From Psychromonas sp. Urea-02u-13 (lineage in GTDB: Bacteria > Pseudomonadota > Gammaproteobacteria > Enterobacterales > Psychromonadaceae), in contig NZ_PJBZ01000060.1 in NCBI RefSeq assembly GCF_002835995.1, positions 1-50,435 of the forward strand: a stretch of 50,435 nucleotides of DNA, in the 5' to 3' direction. How positions within the stretch are numbered: the stretch's first letter is position 1; every line of letters begins with the position of its first letter. Below, in pieces: positions 28,698 to 37,747 of the stretch. Position numbers and translations under genes: made by a program. The notes under the pieces were generated by a model, which saw nothing but the letters and a program-made list of their open reading frames with translations, ran no database searches and was not told the origin of the DNA.

Positions 28698-29459
28698 ATG
28701 TTGTTAAACAAGAAAACACTACTCACGGCATTTACTTTGTTTGCTATTACAGGTTGTGTGAGCACTGATAACACAGAGCAACAGGCTAAAATCACTAATC
28801 TACAAGACTCGCTAAGCACTTCACAAGCAGAAGCAAAAATCATATTATCAGAGTTAAATAGTGTTAATAGCGCATTAAAAACAAGCGAAGACGAAGTAAA
28901 ATCACTCACAGTTGCACTTGAAAAAAGTAAAAATAAAGCAGAAAAAACAAAACCTGCGAAACAAGTTAAAGCACAATCGACTAAACAAGTAAAACCACAG
29001 CCAGTGACACACGTAGACGATAAATCGATTCTTGGTCAATCTGAGTGGGTTTATGTTTCAACAGTAAAAGAAAACTTTAAAGGTCGTATTGATACCGGCG
29101 CAGCAACCTCTTCTCTAAATGCGGTTGATGTCGAACGCTTTGAGCGTGATGGTAAAAAGTGGGTACGTTTTAATATTACTCATGAAAAAGGCGCCAAAGC
29201 AAAGATGATTGAAGCTAAAATTGTGCGTATTGCTAAAATACTACAATCAAGCAAATCAGGTGTTGGAACAGAACGTCCTGTTGTTCAACTACATGTACGT
29301 ATCGGTGATGTGGTTCATCTAACAGAGTTTACGTTAACCAACCGTTTACACATGGAATACCCTGTGTTAATCGGTCGTACGTTTATGCAAGATGTTATCT
29401 TAGTAGATGTAAGCAAAGAGTACATCTTTCCAAAATACCAAGCACCAACTAAAAAATAA
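28698..29459 (+). CDS. lipoprotein with retropepsin-like putative protease domain (PF05618-type)
   Basis: 253 residues. The lipobox FAITGC puts the acylated Cys at residue 20; Val follows, so an outer-membrane location facing the periplasm is likely. Residues about 28-80 look like a coiled coil, then a Lys/Gln/Pro-rich linker (80-105). The C-terminal domain starts near 112 and has RIDTGAATSSL (Asp132-Thr-Gly), the aspartic-protease hallmark of the RimB/ATP-dependent zinc protease-like family, and a second motif YPVLIGRTFM. The family name 'zinc protease' is historical; the fold is retropepsin-like. It heads a three-gene operon. Confidence 0.85.
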   Translation: MLLNKKTLLTAFTLFAITGCVSTDNTEQQAKITNLQDSLSTSQAEAKIILSELNSVNSALKTSEDEVKSLTVALEKSKNKAEKTKPAKQVKAQSTKQVKPQPVTHVDDKSILGQSEWVYVSTVKENFKGRIDTGAATSSLNAVDVERFERDGKKWVRFNITHEKGAKAKMIEAKIVRIAKILQSSKSGVGTERPVVQLHVRIGDVVHLTEFTLTNRLHMEYPVLIGRTFMQDVILVDVSKEYIFPKYQAPTKK

Positions 29460-29475
29460 AGAGTAGGGATTACTT

Positions 29476-31002
29476 ATGAACGCACGTACATTTTTCTTTG
29501 TTCTAGTGGCCGGTTTACTGACCCTAGGCATATTCCAGACAGTGCAACGACACGTTGCTTTTGACATTCCATGGCTTCCAGGCGAAACACGTACGATTTG
29601 GAATATTGATGCAAAAATAGATTTTGACGCTAATAATGGTGCCGTTTCTGCTTCATTAACCACACCTGAGCGCCAAGCAGGTTATACAAAAATCAGCCAA
29701 AATGCAGCATCACCGGGTTATGGGTTATCGTTTTTAGATGACGGTAAAACACAAAAAGCTGAATGGACTATCCGCGAAGCAACGGGTAAACAAACGCTTT
29801 ATTACAACATTCAAGTGCTTGAAGATCCTAAAAGTTTAGATCAACAAATCCTTGAAATGCCAGCCTTGTTTGAAGAACAGTATGAAGCAGCAGGTCTTGC
29901 CGCTGGTACTGTCATTATTAAAGATGCAATGAAAACCAGTGCTGATGCCTTTAGTTTTACACGTGAAGTGTTAAAACAACTTAATGCTGAGTCGCCAAAT
30001 CAAAATGTAGCACTCATTTTAACCGGTAAAACGAACAAAACAGATGTGTTAATCGCGTTATTAAACGGCGCTAAAATTTCAACTAAAAAAGTAGGTGCTT
30101 TATTATTAGAAGATGGCCGTCGTCGCCAACATCTAACACCGTTAGTTGAAGTTTTCCAAGAAAAAGATGGCGTTATCAGCTCTCAATTATTTGATGCAAC
30201 ATCAATTAATTCAGTAGATCGCAATAACTTATTGTTATGGGATCAAAGTGGTAAATCATTACTTGAATTAACCGGCGGTAGCGACTCTAAAGTTAGCTTC
30301 TCAATGATTCAGCAAGAACAACCAGCTCTTTCAGCCTTGTTACAAAAAAATGAAAATGAGCATCTGTTTAACTTTTCAATCCATAGTTTACCGATTGAAG
30401 ATCAATCATTGTTTAAAGGTATCTTAATGATTCCATTAGGCGTAATGATTGTAGTGATGATGCGCGTGTTGATCGGCCTTAAAACATCGGGTACGTTTAT
30501 GCCGGTATTGATTGCCATGGCATTTATTCAAACAAGTCTAGTTACTGGTTTAGTGGGTTTTGTATTACTGGTTGCTATCGGCCTATTCATTCGTTCGTAT
30601 TTATCACATCTTAACCTGCTCTTAGTCTCGCGAATATCCACGGTTATTATCATGGTTATTCTACTGATTGCCTTATTCGGTGTACTTTCTTACAAACTAG
30701 GTTTGACTGAAGGTCTGAAAATCACTTTCTTCCCTATGATCATCCTTTCTTGGACGATTGAACGTATGTCTGTGTTATGGGAAGAAGAAGGCGCAAAAGA
30801 AGTATTTTCACAGGGTGGCGGTAGTTTATTAGTTGCTGTATTAGCTTACTTTGTAATGAGCAACGATGTAACACGTCACTTAATGTTTAACTTCATTGGT
30901 TTGCAGTTTGTTGTAATGGCATTAGTGTTATTGCTAGGAAGCTACACAGGTTACCGTTTATTAGAATTACGCCGCTTTAAGCCTTTGGCAGATAAGGAAT
31001 AA
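29476..31002 (+). CDS. inactive transglutaminase-like domain fused to seven membrane helices
   Basis: 508 residues. One N-terminal membrane helix (about 5-25), then a soluble, presumably periplasmic, region to about 310, then seven membrane helices (about 313-495) beginning IEDQSLFKGILMIPLGVMI. This matches the family known as inactive transglutaminase fused to 7 TM helices, where the soluble part keeps a transglutaminase-like fold without the catalytic residues. It is 16 bases after the lipoprotein gene and 3 bases before the ATP-grasp gene, an arrangement that recurs in gammaproteobacteria. No biochemical function is established to my knowledge. Confidence 0.85.
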   Translation: MNARTFFFVLVAGLLTLGIFQTVQRHVAFDIPWLPGETRTIWNIDAKIDFDANNGAVSASLTTPERQAGYTKISQNAASPGYGLSFLDDGKTQKAEWTIREATGKQTLYYNIQVLEDPKSLDQQILEMPALFEEQYEAAGLAAGTVIIKDAMKTSADAFSFTREVLKQLNAESPNQNVALILTGKTNKTDVLIALLNGAKISTKKVGALLLEDGRRRQHLTPLVEVFQEKDGVISSQLFDATSINSVDRNNLLLWDQSGKSLLELTGGSDSKVSFSMIQQEQPALSALLQKNENEHLFNFSIHSLPIEDQSLFKGILMIPLGVMIVVMMRVLIGLKTSGTFMPVLIAMAFIQTSLVTGLVGFVLLVAIGLFIRSYLSHLNLLLVSRISTVIIMVILLIALFGVLSYKLGLTEGLKITFFPMIILSWTIERMSVLWEEEGAKEVFSQGGGSLLVAVLAYFVMSNDVTRHLMFNFIGLQFVVMALVLLLGSYTGYRLLELRRFKPLADKE

Positions 31003-31005
31003 ACT

Positions 31006-31974
31006 ATGTTTTTTTCGAGTCCTTTTAAATTAAGAGACAAAGGTATAATGGGCATGAACCAACGTAACAGTGGTTACATTGGTCGTTATAACCCACGTAA
31101 ACTCTACCCTTTGGTAGATAATAAGCTAAAAACTAAAATCATCGCCCGTGAAGCGAATGTGACGACGCCTGCCCTGCTTGGTGTTATCACTATTCAAGCA
31201 GAGGTCGAAGGCGTTGAGCAATACATAAAAGAAACACCGGGGTTTGTAATCAAACCCGCAAAAGGCAGTGGTGGTAAAGGTATTTTAGTGATCACTAAAG
31301 TCGAAAATGGGCGTTATTACAAACCCAACGGCAGTGAAGAAAGCCTTTCTGAAATTAAACGTCATGTGACCGATATTTTAGCTGGCCTATTTAGTTTAGG
31401 TGGCAGTGCAGATGTTGCCGTGGTTGAAGGTTTGATTCAGTTTGATAATGCTTTTGATGGATTCAGCTTTGAAGGTGTGCCAGATGTGCGTGTTATCGTC
31501 TTTAAAGGTTTCCCTGTGATGGCTATGATGCGCCTTTCAACAGCGGCATCAGACGGTAAAGCTAATTTGCACCAAGGTGCGGTTGGGGTCGGCGTTGATA
31601 TCACCACAGGGGCGGCTATTAACGCGGTACAGTTTGATAAACCCGTTAAGTACCATCCTGATACCAATAAAGAACTTGCGCTGTTACAAGTGCCTAAATG
31701 GGAGCGTTTAATCTATTTAGCATCAAGCTGTTACGAGATGTCTGGAATGGGTTACTTAGGCACTGATATGGTACTTGACCGTGATTTAGGGCCGATGTTA
31801 TTGGAACTCAATGCACGCCCAGGTTTGGCGATTCAAATAGCCAATGGCCAAGGTATTTTACCGCGCCTTAAACTGATTGAAAGCTTAGGTGACGATCATG
31901 GTATGACCGTTGAACAGCGTATCGACTTTTGTAAGAAACATTTCTCACAAAATAGTCCCAAGCTAAAAATCTAA
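31006..31974 (+). CDS. RimK-related ATP-grasp ligase (alpha-L-glutamate ligase-like)
   Basis: 322 residues, cytoplasmic. ATP-grasp enzymes form amide bonds through an acyl-phosphate. The lysine-containing FVIKPAKGSGGKGILVI (about 83-99) is the nucleotide-binding segment, and LLELNARPGLAIQIANG near residue 268 carries the Glu and Asn that bind magnesium. It is annotated in related genomes as alpha-L-glutamate ligase-like, but whether it joins glutamate, another amino acid or something else is not known. The ATG at 31006 follows the upstream stop by 3 bases; Met15 and Met17 are other options. A heptamer array and terminator follow. Confidence 0.85.
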   Translation: MFFSSPFKLRDKGIMGMNQRNSGYIGRYNPRKLYPLVDNKLKTKIIAREANVTTPALLGVITIQAEVEGVEQYIKETPGFVIKPAKGSGGKGILVITKVENGRYYKPNGSEESLSEIKRHVTDILAGLFSLGGSADVAVVEGLIQFDNAFDGFSFEGVPDVRVIVFKGFPVMAMMRLSTAASDGKANLHQGAVGVGVDITTGAAINAVQFDKPVKYHPDTNKELALLQVPKWERLIYLASSCYEMSGMGYLGTDMVLDRDLGPMLLELNARPGLAIQIANGQGILPRLKLIESLGDDHGMTVEQRIDFCKKHFSQNSPKLKI

Positions 31975-31983
31975 AGGCTTGAG

Positions 31984-32037
31984 GCTGATAGCTGATAGCT
32001 GATAGCTGATAGCTGATAGCTGATAGCTGATAGCTGA
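31984..32037 (+). repeat. 7.7 tandem copies of heptamer GCTGATA
   Basis: Seven perfect GCTGATA units (31984-32032) plus GCTGA. The reverse complement contains AGCTATC units, the same heptamer as in the array at 46296. It begins 10 bases after the ATP-grasp stop and ends 3 bases before a perfect-stem terminator. Confidence 0.97.
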
Positions 32038-32040
32038 AAT

Positions 32041-32085
32041 ACAGACATAAAAAAACCTAGCTTAGCTAGGTTTTTTTATGTCTGT
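32041..32085. terminator. bidirectional terminator with perfect 21-bp stem
   Basis: ACAGACATAAAAAAACCTAGC (32041-32061, given here as its start and end) pairs without mismatch with 32065-32085 around TTA. The A7/T7 tracts inside the stem let it serve the ATP-grasp gene on plus and sspB on minus. Confidence 0.95.
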
Positions 32086-32125
32086 TAAAGCCTTTAGCTT
32101 TCTAGCCTTTGTGCCTTACAGATTT

Positions 32126-32551
32126 TTACTTAACGATCTTTAAACCCGCTCTATTGGGTTTAACTTGCTTCTCTGCCACAGCGGGCTTAACGTCCAGCTC
32201 AGGCTTAGTCGCTTTATCTAACGCTTTATATGCTGGCTCTTCAGCAAACATAGTACCCGCACCATTTTCGCGCGCATAGATGCCTTCAATAGCATATAGC
32301 GGTACGTAAATCTGTGTGGGTACGCCAGAGAATCGCGCATTAAATGCAACAGCGTCATCATCCATTGAAAACTGCACAACTGATTGCGGTGCAATATTCA
32401 AGACTATTTTACCATCTTCAACAAACTGATGAGGTACTTCAACACAAGCTTGCGTTGCATCTACGATAATGTGTGGCGTGCACTCACTATCTACAATCCA
32501 ATTATAAAATGCTTTAAGAAGATAAGGGCGTTGCACTAACATGCTATTCAT
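32126..32551 (-). CDS. sspB: ClpXP protease specificity-enhancing factor SspB
   Basis: 141 residues. SspB binds the ssrA tag and hands tagged proteins to ClpXP. The substrate-binding domain (about 5-110) has RPYLLKAFYNWIVDSECTPH and YARENGAGTMF, both nearly identical to E. coli. A flexible linker leads to the C-terminal ClpX-binding tail GLKIVK, equivalent to the XB peptide. The first ATG is supported by GGAG 6 bases upstream. It follows sspA after 11 bases. Confidence 0.97.
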   Translation of the reverse strand: MNSMLVQRPYLLKAFYNWIVDSECTPHIIVDATQACVEVPHQFVEDGKIVLNIAPQSVVQFSMDDDAVAFNARFSGVPTQIYVPLYAIEGIYARENGAGTMFAEEPAYKALDKATKPELDVKPAVAEKQVKPNRAGLKIVK

Positions 32552-32562
32552 AAATGGCTCCG

Positions 32563-33195
32563 TTATAGACCGACGCGAATTTCACGTTCAGTTTCAGTCA
32601 TTGATGCTTGGAACGATTCACGTTCAAACACTTTAACCATGTAACTCTTAATACCAAGAAGATCCATATCAAGCTCAATTTTAAGCTCAGGTAGACGCCA
32701 TAATAGCGGTGCCATGTAGCAATCTACTAATGTGAACTCTTCAGACATAAAGTAACCAAAATGATCAAAGATTGGTGCAACTTCGATGATTTTATTACGT
32801 AGAATTCTACGTGCAATGGCTGCTTTCTCAGTGTCTTTAGACATAATAACGCCAACAAGTGGGTACCATTCTGTTTCAATGCGTTGCATTAATAAACGGC
32901 TTTTAGCACGTTCTACAGGGTAAACAGGCATTAATGGCGGATGAGGGAAACGCTCATCTAAATATTCCATAATAATACGTGAGTTATAAAGGACTAGTTC
33001 ACGATCAACTAATGTTGGTAATTCGCTTTTAGGTGTTAACTCTGCAAGCTCAACAGAAGGGTTATCATCATCAACAAAAGTGATTTCAACGTTAACGCCT
33101 TTTTCTGCTAATACGATACGTGTTTGATGGCTATATAGATCCGATGCGCCTGAAAAAAGCGTCATCACAGATCGTTTATTTGCTGCTACTGCCAT
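32563..33195 (-). CDS. sspA: stringent starvation protein A
   Basis: 210 residues (E. coli 212). A GST-fold protein that binds RNA polymerase and acts in stationary-phase and acid-stress transcription. The N-terminal thioredoxin-like half runs through SELPTLVDRELVLYNSRIIMEYLDERFPHPPL-type sequence (about 57-90), and the helical half includes the surface pocket region PLMPVYP needed for polymerase contact. The usual GST catalytic residue is not conserved in the family. It is cotranscribed with sspB. Confidence 0.97.
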   Translation of the reverse strand: MAVAANKRSVMTLFSGASDLYSHQTRIVLAEKGVNVEITFVDDDNPSVELAELTPKSELPTLVDRELVLYNSRIIMEYLDERFPHPPLMPVYPVERAKSRLLMQRIETEWYPLVGVIMSKDTEKAAIARRILRNKIIEVAPIFDHFGYFMSEEFTLVDCYMAPLLWRLPELKIELDMDLLGIKSYMVKVFERESFQASMTETEREIRVGL

Positions 33196-33326
33196 TGGTT
33201 ATCCCCTAGTTAATAGATAATATATTAAATATAAAATTATAATTCTTTAATAAGCACAAAAGGCAATGGTGATTATTCACCATTGCCTATGTAGTCAAAT
33301 TGAATTAAGTTGTTAAATAAGTGCGA

Positions 33327-34073
33327 TTAATGAATATCGCGCCAGTACTCTTTCTTCAATAAGTAGCTAACAATAAACAGAACAAATAAGAAAGCTAAAA
33401 CCCAAACTCCCATACCCTGACGTTCTAATTTATTTGGTTCACCTGCATATACCAGGAAGTTTACCAGATTTAGTACCGCTTCGTCATACTCATCCGATGA
33501 CATCTCACCAGACTCATCACTTGTTAACGAAACAACTTTCTTATGCTCAACACCATTTTTATCAGTAGTCACTTCAAAAGTTGGTGTAGAGATACCTTGT
33601 AACTCTTCTAATACGTGTGGCATACCCACTTCTGGGAAGACCGTATTATTAACACCAAATGGACGACTCTCATCTGCGTAGAAAGAACGCAGGTAAGTGT
33701 AAATCCAATCGGCACCACGTACACGGGCAACTAACGTTAGGTCTGGTGGCGGAGCACCAAACCATTGAGCAGCCTCTTTTTTATTCATGCTGTTATGCAT
33801 TAAGTCGCCGATTTTACTGTCTGTAAAAATCAGGTTCTCTTTCATCAACTGCTCAGGAATATCAAGGTCCGTTGCAACTCGTCCATAACGCTGATATCCC
33901 GTTGAGTGACAAGCGATACAGTAGTTCATGAACAATTTAGCGCCACTTTGCAGTGATGCTTTATCCGAAAGGTCATAGTTTGCTTTATCAAGGTGAACGT
34001 TGCCACCCGCTGCCACAGCAAACATTGGTAGTATTGAAAACGCAGCCACTAAGGCTATCATTAATTTTTTCAT
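33327..34073 (-). CDS. petC: cytochrome c1 of the ubiquinol-cytochrome c reductase
   Basis: 248 residues. It carries electrons from the Rieske protein to soluble cytochrome c in complex III. A signal peptide ends near residue 21 (VAA). The haem site is CIACH at 52-56. The distal Met ligand should be in the VGMPHVL segment. A C-terminal membrane anchor (about 221-240) ends with KKEYWRDIH. Its start overlaps the petB stop by one base. Confidence 0.97.
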   Translation of the reverse strand: MKKLMIALVAAFSILPMFAVAAGGNVHLDKANYDLSDKASLQSGAKLFMNYCIACHSTGYQRYGRVATDLDIPEQLMKENLIFTDSKIGDLMHNSMNKKEAAQWFGAPPPDLTLVARVRGADWIYTYLRSFYADESRPFGVNNTVFPEVGMPHVLEELQGISTPTFEVTTDKNGVEHKKVVSLTSDESGEMSSDEYDEAVLNLVNFLVYAGEPNKLERQGMGVWVLAFLFVLFIVSYLLKKEYWRDIH

Positions 34074-35350
34074 TAGTGTGTCAACCTCGTTGGTAACGGC
34101 TTAGTTTTCTCATTTTTACTGTAAACCCACAGAGCAATAAAGAATCCGAAATAACCGACCGATGCAACTTGTGCAACCGTTGTTAATAGTGGTGTTGCAG
34201 GTAACGCACCTAATACACCTAACACGATGAAACAAATGATGAACTGTGTAATGTTCAATTTATGTTTCCAGCTACGGTAACGAATAGATTTAACGTTACA
34301 GCGGTCAAGCCAAGGTAATAAGAACAAGATAGCAATCGAACCACCAAAGAACACAACACCAATTAATTTATCTGGAATCGCACGTAAAATCGCGTAATAC
34401 GGCGTGTAATACCAAACTGGCGCAATGTGATCAGGTGTTTTCAAACCGTTTGCAGCTTCAAAGTTAGGCGCTTCAAGGAGGTAACCACCACCCTCTGGCA
34501 TAAAGAAGATAACCGCAGCAAAACAGAATAAGAAGAACGAAACACCCATGATGTCTTTCACCGTAAAGTACGGATGGAACGGGATGGCATCGATAATATC
34601 TTTCTTACCACTGTATTGTTCATGGAAGACAAATTTACCTTTTGCTTCTTCCGATGCAGTGCCTTTCTTCTGTTTAATCTCAACACCATCTGGGTTATTT
34701 GAGCCAACTTCATGAAGAGCAATAATATGTAGGAAAACAAGTCCTACTAATGCAAGCGGTAATGCAACAACGTGTAATGCAAAGAAACGGTTTAGCGTTG
34801 CGCCCGAGATAACATAGTCACCACGAATCCACAGCGTTAAATCATCACCCACAATTGGAATTGCACCAAATAATGAGATGATTACCTGTGCGCCCCAGAA
34901 AGACATTTGTCCCCAAGGTAATAAGTAACCCATGAATGCTTCAGCCATCAACACAAGGAAGATTAACATACCGAAGATCCAGATAAGCTCACGCGGTTTC
35001 TGGTAAGAGCCGTAAATAAGACCACGGAACATATGCAGGTAGATAACCACAAAGAATGCAGAAGCACCCGTTGAGTGCATGTAACGTAATAACCAACCAT
35101 AAGGTACATCACGCATGATGTATTCAATAGAAGCAAACGCGCCTTCTGCTGATGGGTTGTAATGCATGGTTAACCAGATACCGGTTAAAATTTGATTAAC
35201 TAGCACTAACATGGCTAATGAACCAAAGAAGTACCAAAAGTTAAAGTTAACTGGCGTCGGGTATTGTGCTAGATGTTTATTCCACGTGTCCGTCATCGGA
35301 ATACGTGCATCTACCCAGTCAATACCGTCTAACACTAATTTCTTAAGCAT
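34073..35350 (-). CDS. petB: cytochrome b of the ubiquinol-cytochrome c reductase
   Basis: 425 residues with eight to nine membrane helices. It holds two b-type haems and the Qo and Qi quinone sites. Haem-ligand histidines are in RYMHSTGASAFFVVIYLHMF and in FALHVVALPLALVGLVFLH. The Qo motif PEWY is here PVWY (APVWYYTPYYAI), a small substitution also seen in some relatives. It overlaps petA and petC by one base each, which gives tight coupling of the three subunits. Confidence 0.97.
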   Translation of the reverse strand: MLKKLVLDGIDWVDARIPMTDTWNKHLAQYPTPVNFNFWYFFGSLAMLVLVNQILTGIWLTMHYNPSAEGAFASIEYIMRDVPYGWLLRYMHSTGASAFFVVIYLHMFRGLIYGSYQKPRELIWIFGMLIFLVLMAEAFMGYLLPWGQMSFWGAQVIISLFGAIPIVGDDLTLWIRGDYVISGATLNRFFALHVVALPLALVGLVFLHIIALHEVGSNNPDGVEIKQKKGTASEEAKGKFVFHEQYSGKKDIIDAIPFHPYFTVKDIMGVSFFLFCFAAVIFFMPEGGGYLLEAPNFEAANGLKTPDHIAPVWYYTPYYAILRAIPDKLIGVVFFGGSIAILFLLPWLDRCNVKSIRYRSWKHKLNITQFIICFIVLGVLGALPATPLLTTVAQVASVGYFGFFIALWVYSKNEKTKPLPTRLTH

Positions 35351-35940
35351 TAGGCATCTCCCTTGTCTTGGCCAATAAGAATCTGTGTATCACTGATGTA
35401 ATAATGTGGCGGAATCACTAGATTTAAAGGTGCAGGTACGTTTTGGAATACACGTCCAGCCATATCAAATTTAGAACCATGGCATGGACAGAAGAATCCA
35501 GACTCTACGCCTTCAACTTGCTCAGAAAATGAATCAGGTAAGTATGTTGGAGAACAACCAAGATGAGTACAGATACCAACCGCAAGGAAAATCTCTGATT
35601 TCAACGAGCGTAATGCATTGGTTGCATAGTCAGGTTGCTGTGCTTCGGCAGATGCAGGATCACGTAATTTGCTATCAAGCGTCGCTAATTCATCCAGTAC
35701 TTTTTGAGTACGAGAAACAACCCAAACAGGTTTACCACGCCATTCAACACGAATTAGCTGACCAGGTTGAATTTTACTAATATCAACCGAAACAGGGGCT
35801 CCAGCCGCTTTGGCTTTTTCACTTGGGCTCCAAGATTTCACGAAAGGAACTGCAACCGCAGCAGCCCCAACCGCACCAACAACACCCGTTGTTAGTGTTA
35901 GAAACTTGCGGCGACCAGAATTATCAGGCGCATTGCTCAT
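35350..35940 (-). CDS. petA: Rieske iron-sulfur subunit of the ubiquinol-cytochrome c reductase
   Basis: 196 residues. A twin-arginine motif RRKFLTL (10-16) precedes one membrane helix (about 18-34), so export by Tat is expected. The 2Fe-2S ligands are Cys124 and His126 in CTHLGCS and Cys151 and His154 in CPCHGS; Cys129 and Cys153 form the stabilising disulfide. It is the first gene of petABC, with GGAG in the leader 10 bases before the ATG. Confidence 0.97.
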   Translation of the reverse strand: MSNAPDNSGRRKFLTLTTGVVGAVGAAAVAVPFVKSWSPSEKAKAAGAPVSVDISKIQPGQLIRVEWRGKPVWVVSRTQKVLDELATLDSKLRDPASAEAQQPDYATNALRSLKSEIFLAVGICTHLGCSPTYLPDSFSEQVEGVESGFFCPCHGSKFDMAGRVFQNVPAPLNLVIPPHYYISDTQILIGQDKGDA

Positions 35941-36173
35941 TTAACCATCTCCATTGGGAGTTACCAAAAGTAACCCGTTTAAACATAAAACTATTAAAGT
36001 GTGATATCCAGATAATCAGACTAGATCGTCAGGCACACAAAATCTGGCTGAATTCTAAAGAAATCGCCCTATATTTACAAGCTATTAACATTACTTTTAC
36101 GATGGAGATGGAAGAAAAGCATGGCTAAATTGACCATGCTCTCATTAAGGAGTAATTTCGAGGCGTTAAAAAA

Positions 36174-36698
36174 CTAAGCAGGTACGTCCATAATCGAAGT
36201 TGAGCCAGTTTTCGCTATTTCAGCCAGGTCTTTATCTACCCAGAATAATGCTTTACCGTCTTCACCCACTAATTCAATTTTGTCTAAAATACCTTTGAAT
36301 AGTTTCTCTTCTTCGTGCTGCTCTGCAACATACCACTGTAAGAAGTTAAACGTTGAGTAATCGTGTGTTGTAAAAGCAACATGTGTTAATTCATTGATAG
36401 CTTTAGTGATTAAGCATTCATGTTTGTAGGTTTCAGTGAATATCTCTTTCAAAGACTTAAACTCATGCGGTGGCGCATCAATGCTACCTAAAATTGGTAA
36501 TGCACCGGTTTCGCTTACATAAGTGAACAAACGATTCATGTGTGTCATTTCTTCAGAAGCATGCTCACGCAACATTGCAGCAGCTCCTTCAAAACCACGA
36601 TCTTCACACCATGCGCTCATCTGCAGGTATAAATTAGAAGAATAGAATTCAAGATTAATTTGTTCGTTTAGTTTTTCTACCATCGTTGGTGCTAACAT
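36174..36698 (-). CDS. ftnA: non-haem ferritin
   Basis: 174 residues from the ATG at 36698. An ATG at 36710 lies inside the GGAGAG ribosome binding site of the second, so the second is chosen; it also aligns with E. coli FtnA. Ferritin oxidises and stores iron in a 24-subunit cage. Ferroxidase residues are visible in the Glu of [16 protein letters not shown] and [12 protein letters not shown]. It sits between petA and rpsI, where most relatives have no gene. It may store iron brought in by the uptake operon at 4226-10899. Confidence 0.95.
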   Translation of the reverse strand: MLAPTMVEKLNEQINLEFYSSNLYLQMSAWCEDRGFEGAAAMLREHASEEMTHMNRLFTYVSETGALPILGSIDAPPHEFKSLKEIFTETYKHECLITKAINELTHVAFTTHDYSTFNFLQWYVAEQHEEEKLFKGILDKIELVGEDGKALFWVDKDLAEIAKTGSTSIMDVPA

Positions 36699-36788
36699 TT
36701 TTCTCTCCATTAAATATTTTCCTAACCATAAACGGAAATGAGGTTATAAGCAAAAAAGTTATGATATAAACAATCACTTATAAAACAT

Positions 36789-36995
36789 TTAATATGAATC
36801 CTTAGGCGCGCCTAAATCACATTTTTTACATTCTAATGTGAAACCTAACATCAACAAGCGCCCTGCTTCTTCAATAACCCAAGGTCGATTAATAAAAGGG
36901 GGATTATGCCTAACATGTTGAAAGTGGCCACAGTGTAACTGTGCAACCCAATCATTCTCATCATCTTTGTGGTAACCAATAATCGCTTGTTTCAT
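36789..36995 (-). CDS. DUF3565 family small protein
   Basis: 68 residues. It shows the family core LHCGHFQHVRHNPPFINRPW and a C-terminal CKKC. The Cys-Gly-His and CxxC residues suggest a small zinc-binding fold. No function is known. It lies 91 bp upstream of ftnA on the same strand and could be cotranscribed with it. Confidence 0.8.
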   Translation of the reverse strand: MKQAIIGYHKDDENDWVAQLHCGHFQHVRHNPPFINRPWVIEEAGRLLMLGFTLECKKCDLGAPKDSY

Positions 36996-37342
36996 GAATG
37001 TCTCATCGCTATTTTAAACACGCTTTCGTCTTTGTTCTCTTTTTCATCACTAGACATAATACCATCGCGCTTAATTAAACGACCTAAAATCATGCAGTAA
37101 AAATGGATAAGAACGAAGTATTTGAGCGAATAATAGCTGGCTACTGTGATTGAAAGCAACGATGTTATCATCGATTTTAATCAGTAAAATAGATCAGCTA
37201 TTTATTCCGATTACTATAAGGACGATCGTTAGAGGGTGTGCGTAGGGGATTAGTTCGCTTCAAAAAGAAGGGAATAGGCAAAAAAAAGGATAAAAAAAAG
37301 CCCAGATAAACTGGGCCTTTTTGCAATTCGAAAAACGTAATA
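36996..37342 (-). other. intergenic region between rpsI and DUF3565 gene
   Basis: 347 bp with no gene. It contains the rpsI terminator (37292-37322), a short CGATG-TTAT-CATCG hairpin (37160-37173) and presumably the promoter of the DUF3565 gene. Nothing else stands out. Confidence 0.6.
37292..37322 (-). terminator. terminator after rplM-rpsI
   Basis: On the minus strand GGCCCAG pairs with CTGGGC around TTTAT, followed by eight Ts. It lies about 20 bases after the rpsI stop. Confidence 0.88.
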
Positions 37343-37732
37343 TTAACGTTTTGAGAACTGTGGACGTTTACGAGCTTTATGTAAACCAACTTTCTTACGT
37401 TCCACTTTACGTGAATCGCGTGTAACAAAGCCAGCTGTACGTAGTTCACCACGTAAAGTTTCGTCAAATGTCATTAACGCACGAGTGATACCTAAACGGA
37501 TAGCACCAGATTGACCAGTAGTACCACCACCTTTAACAGTGATGTTAAGGTCGAATTTTTCAGCAGCGTTAACTAGTTCTAATGGTTGACGAACAACCAT
37601 TACAGCAGTTTCACGACCGAAGTATTCTTCGATATTGCGTTTGTTGATAGTGATTTGACCACTACCAGCTTTCATAAATACACGAGCTACAGAGCTCTTG
37701 CGACGACCAGTGCCGTAATATTGATTTGCCAT
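37343..37732 (-). CDS. rpsI: 30S ribosomal protein S9
   Basis: 129 residues (E. coli 130). S9 belongs to the head of the small subunit. The basic C-terminus ends in KRPQFSKR, whose last Arg contacts the P-site tRNA. The N-terminal [15 protein letters not shown] is the family signature. It is cotranscribed with rplM, 15 bases upstream. Confidence 0.99.
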   Translation of the reverse strand: MANQYYGTGRRKSSVARVFMKAGSGQITINKRNIEEYFGRETAVMVVRQPLELVNAAEKFDLNITVKGGGTTGQSGAIRLGITRALMTFDETLRGELRTAGFVTRDSRKVERKKVGLHKARKRPQFSKR

Positions 37733-37747
37733 TGTTTTATATTCCTA

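Noticed and set aside
29476-31002. Active transglutaminase
   Set aside because: No convincing Cys-His-Asp set in the soluble domain, and the family with seven C-terminal helices is considered inactive.
35823-36128. 101-codon plus-strand frame overlapping petA
   Set aside because: Most of it is antisense to the well-supported Rieske gene and its leader; the product has low-complexity Gln/His runs.
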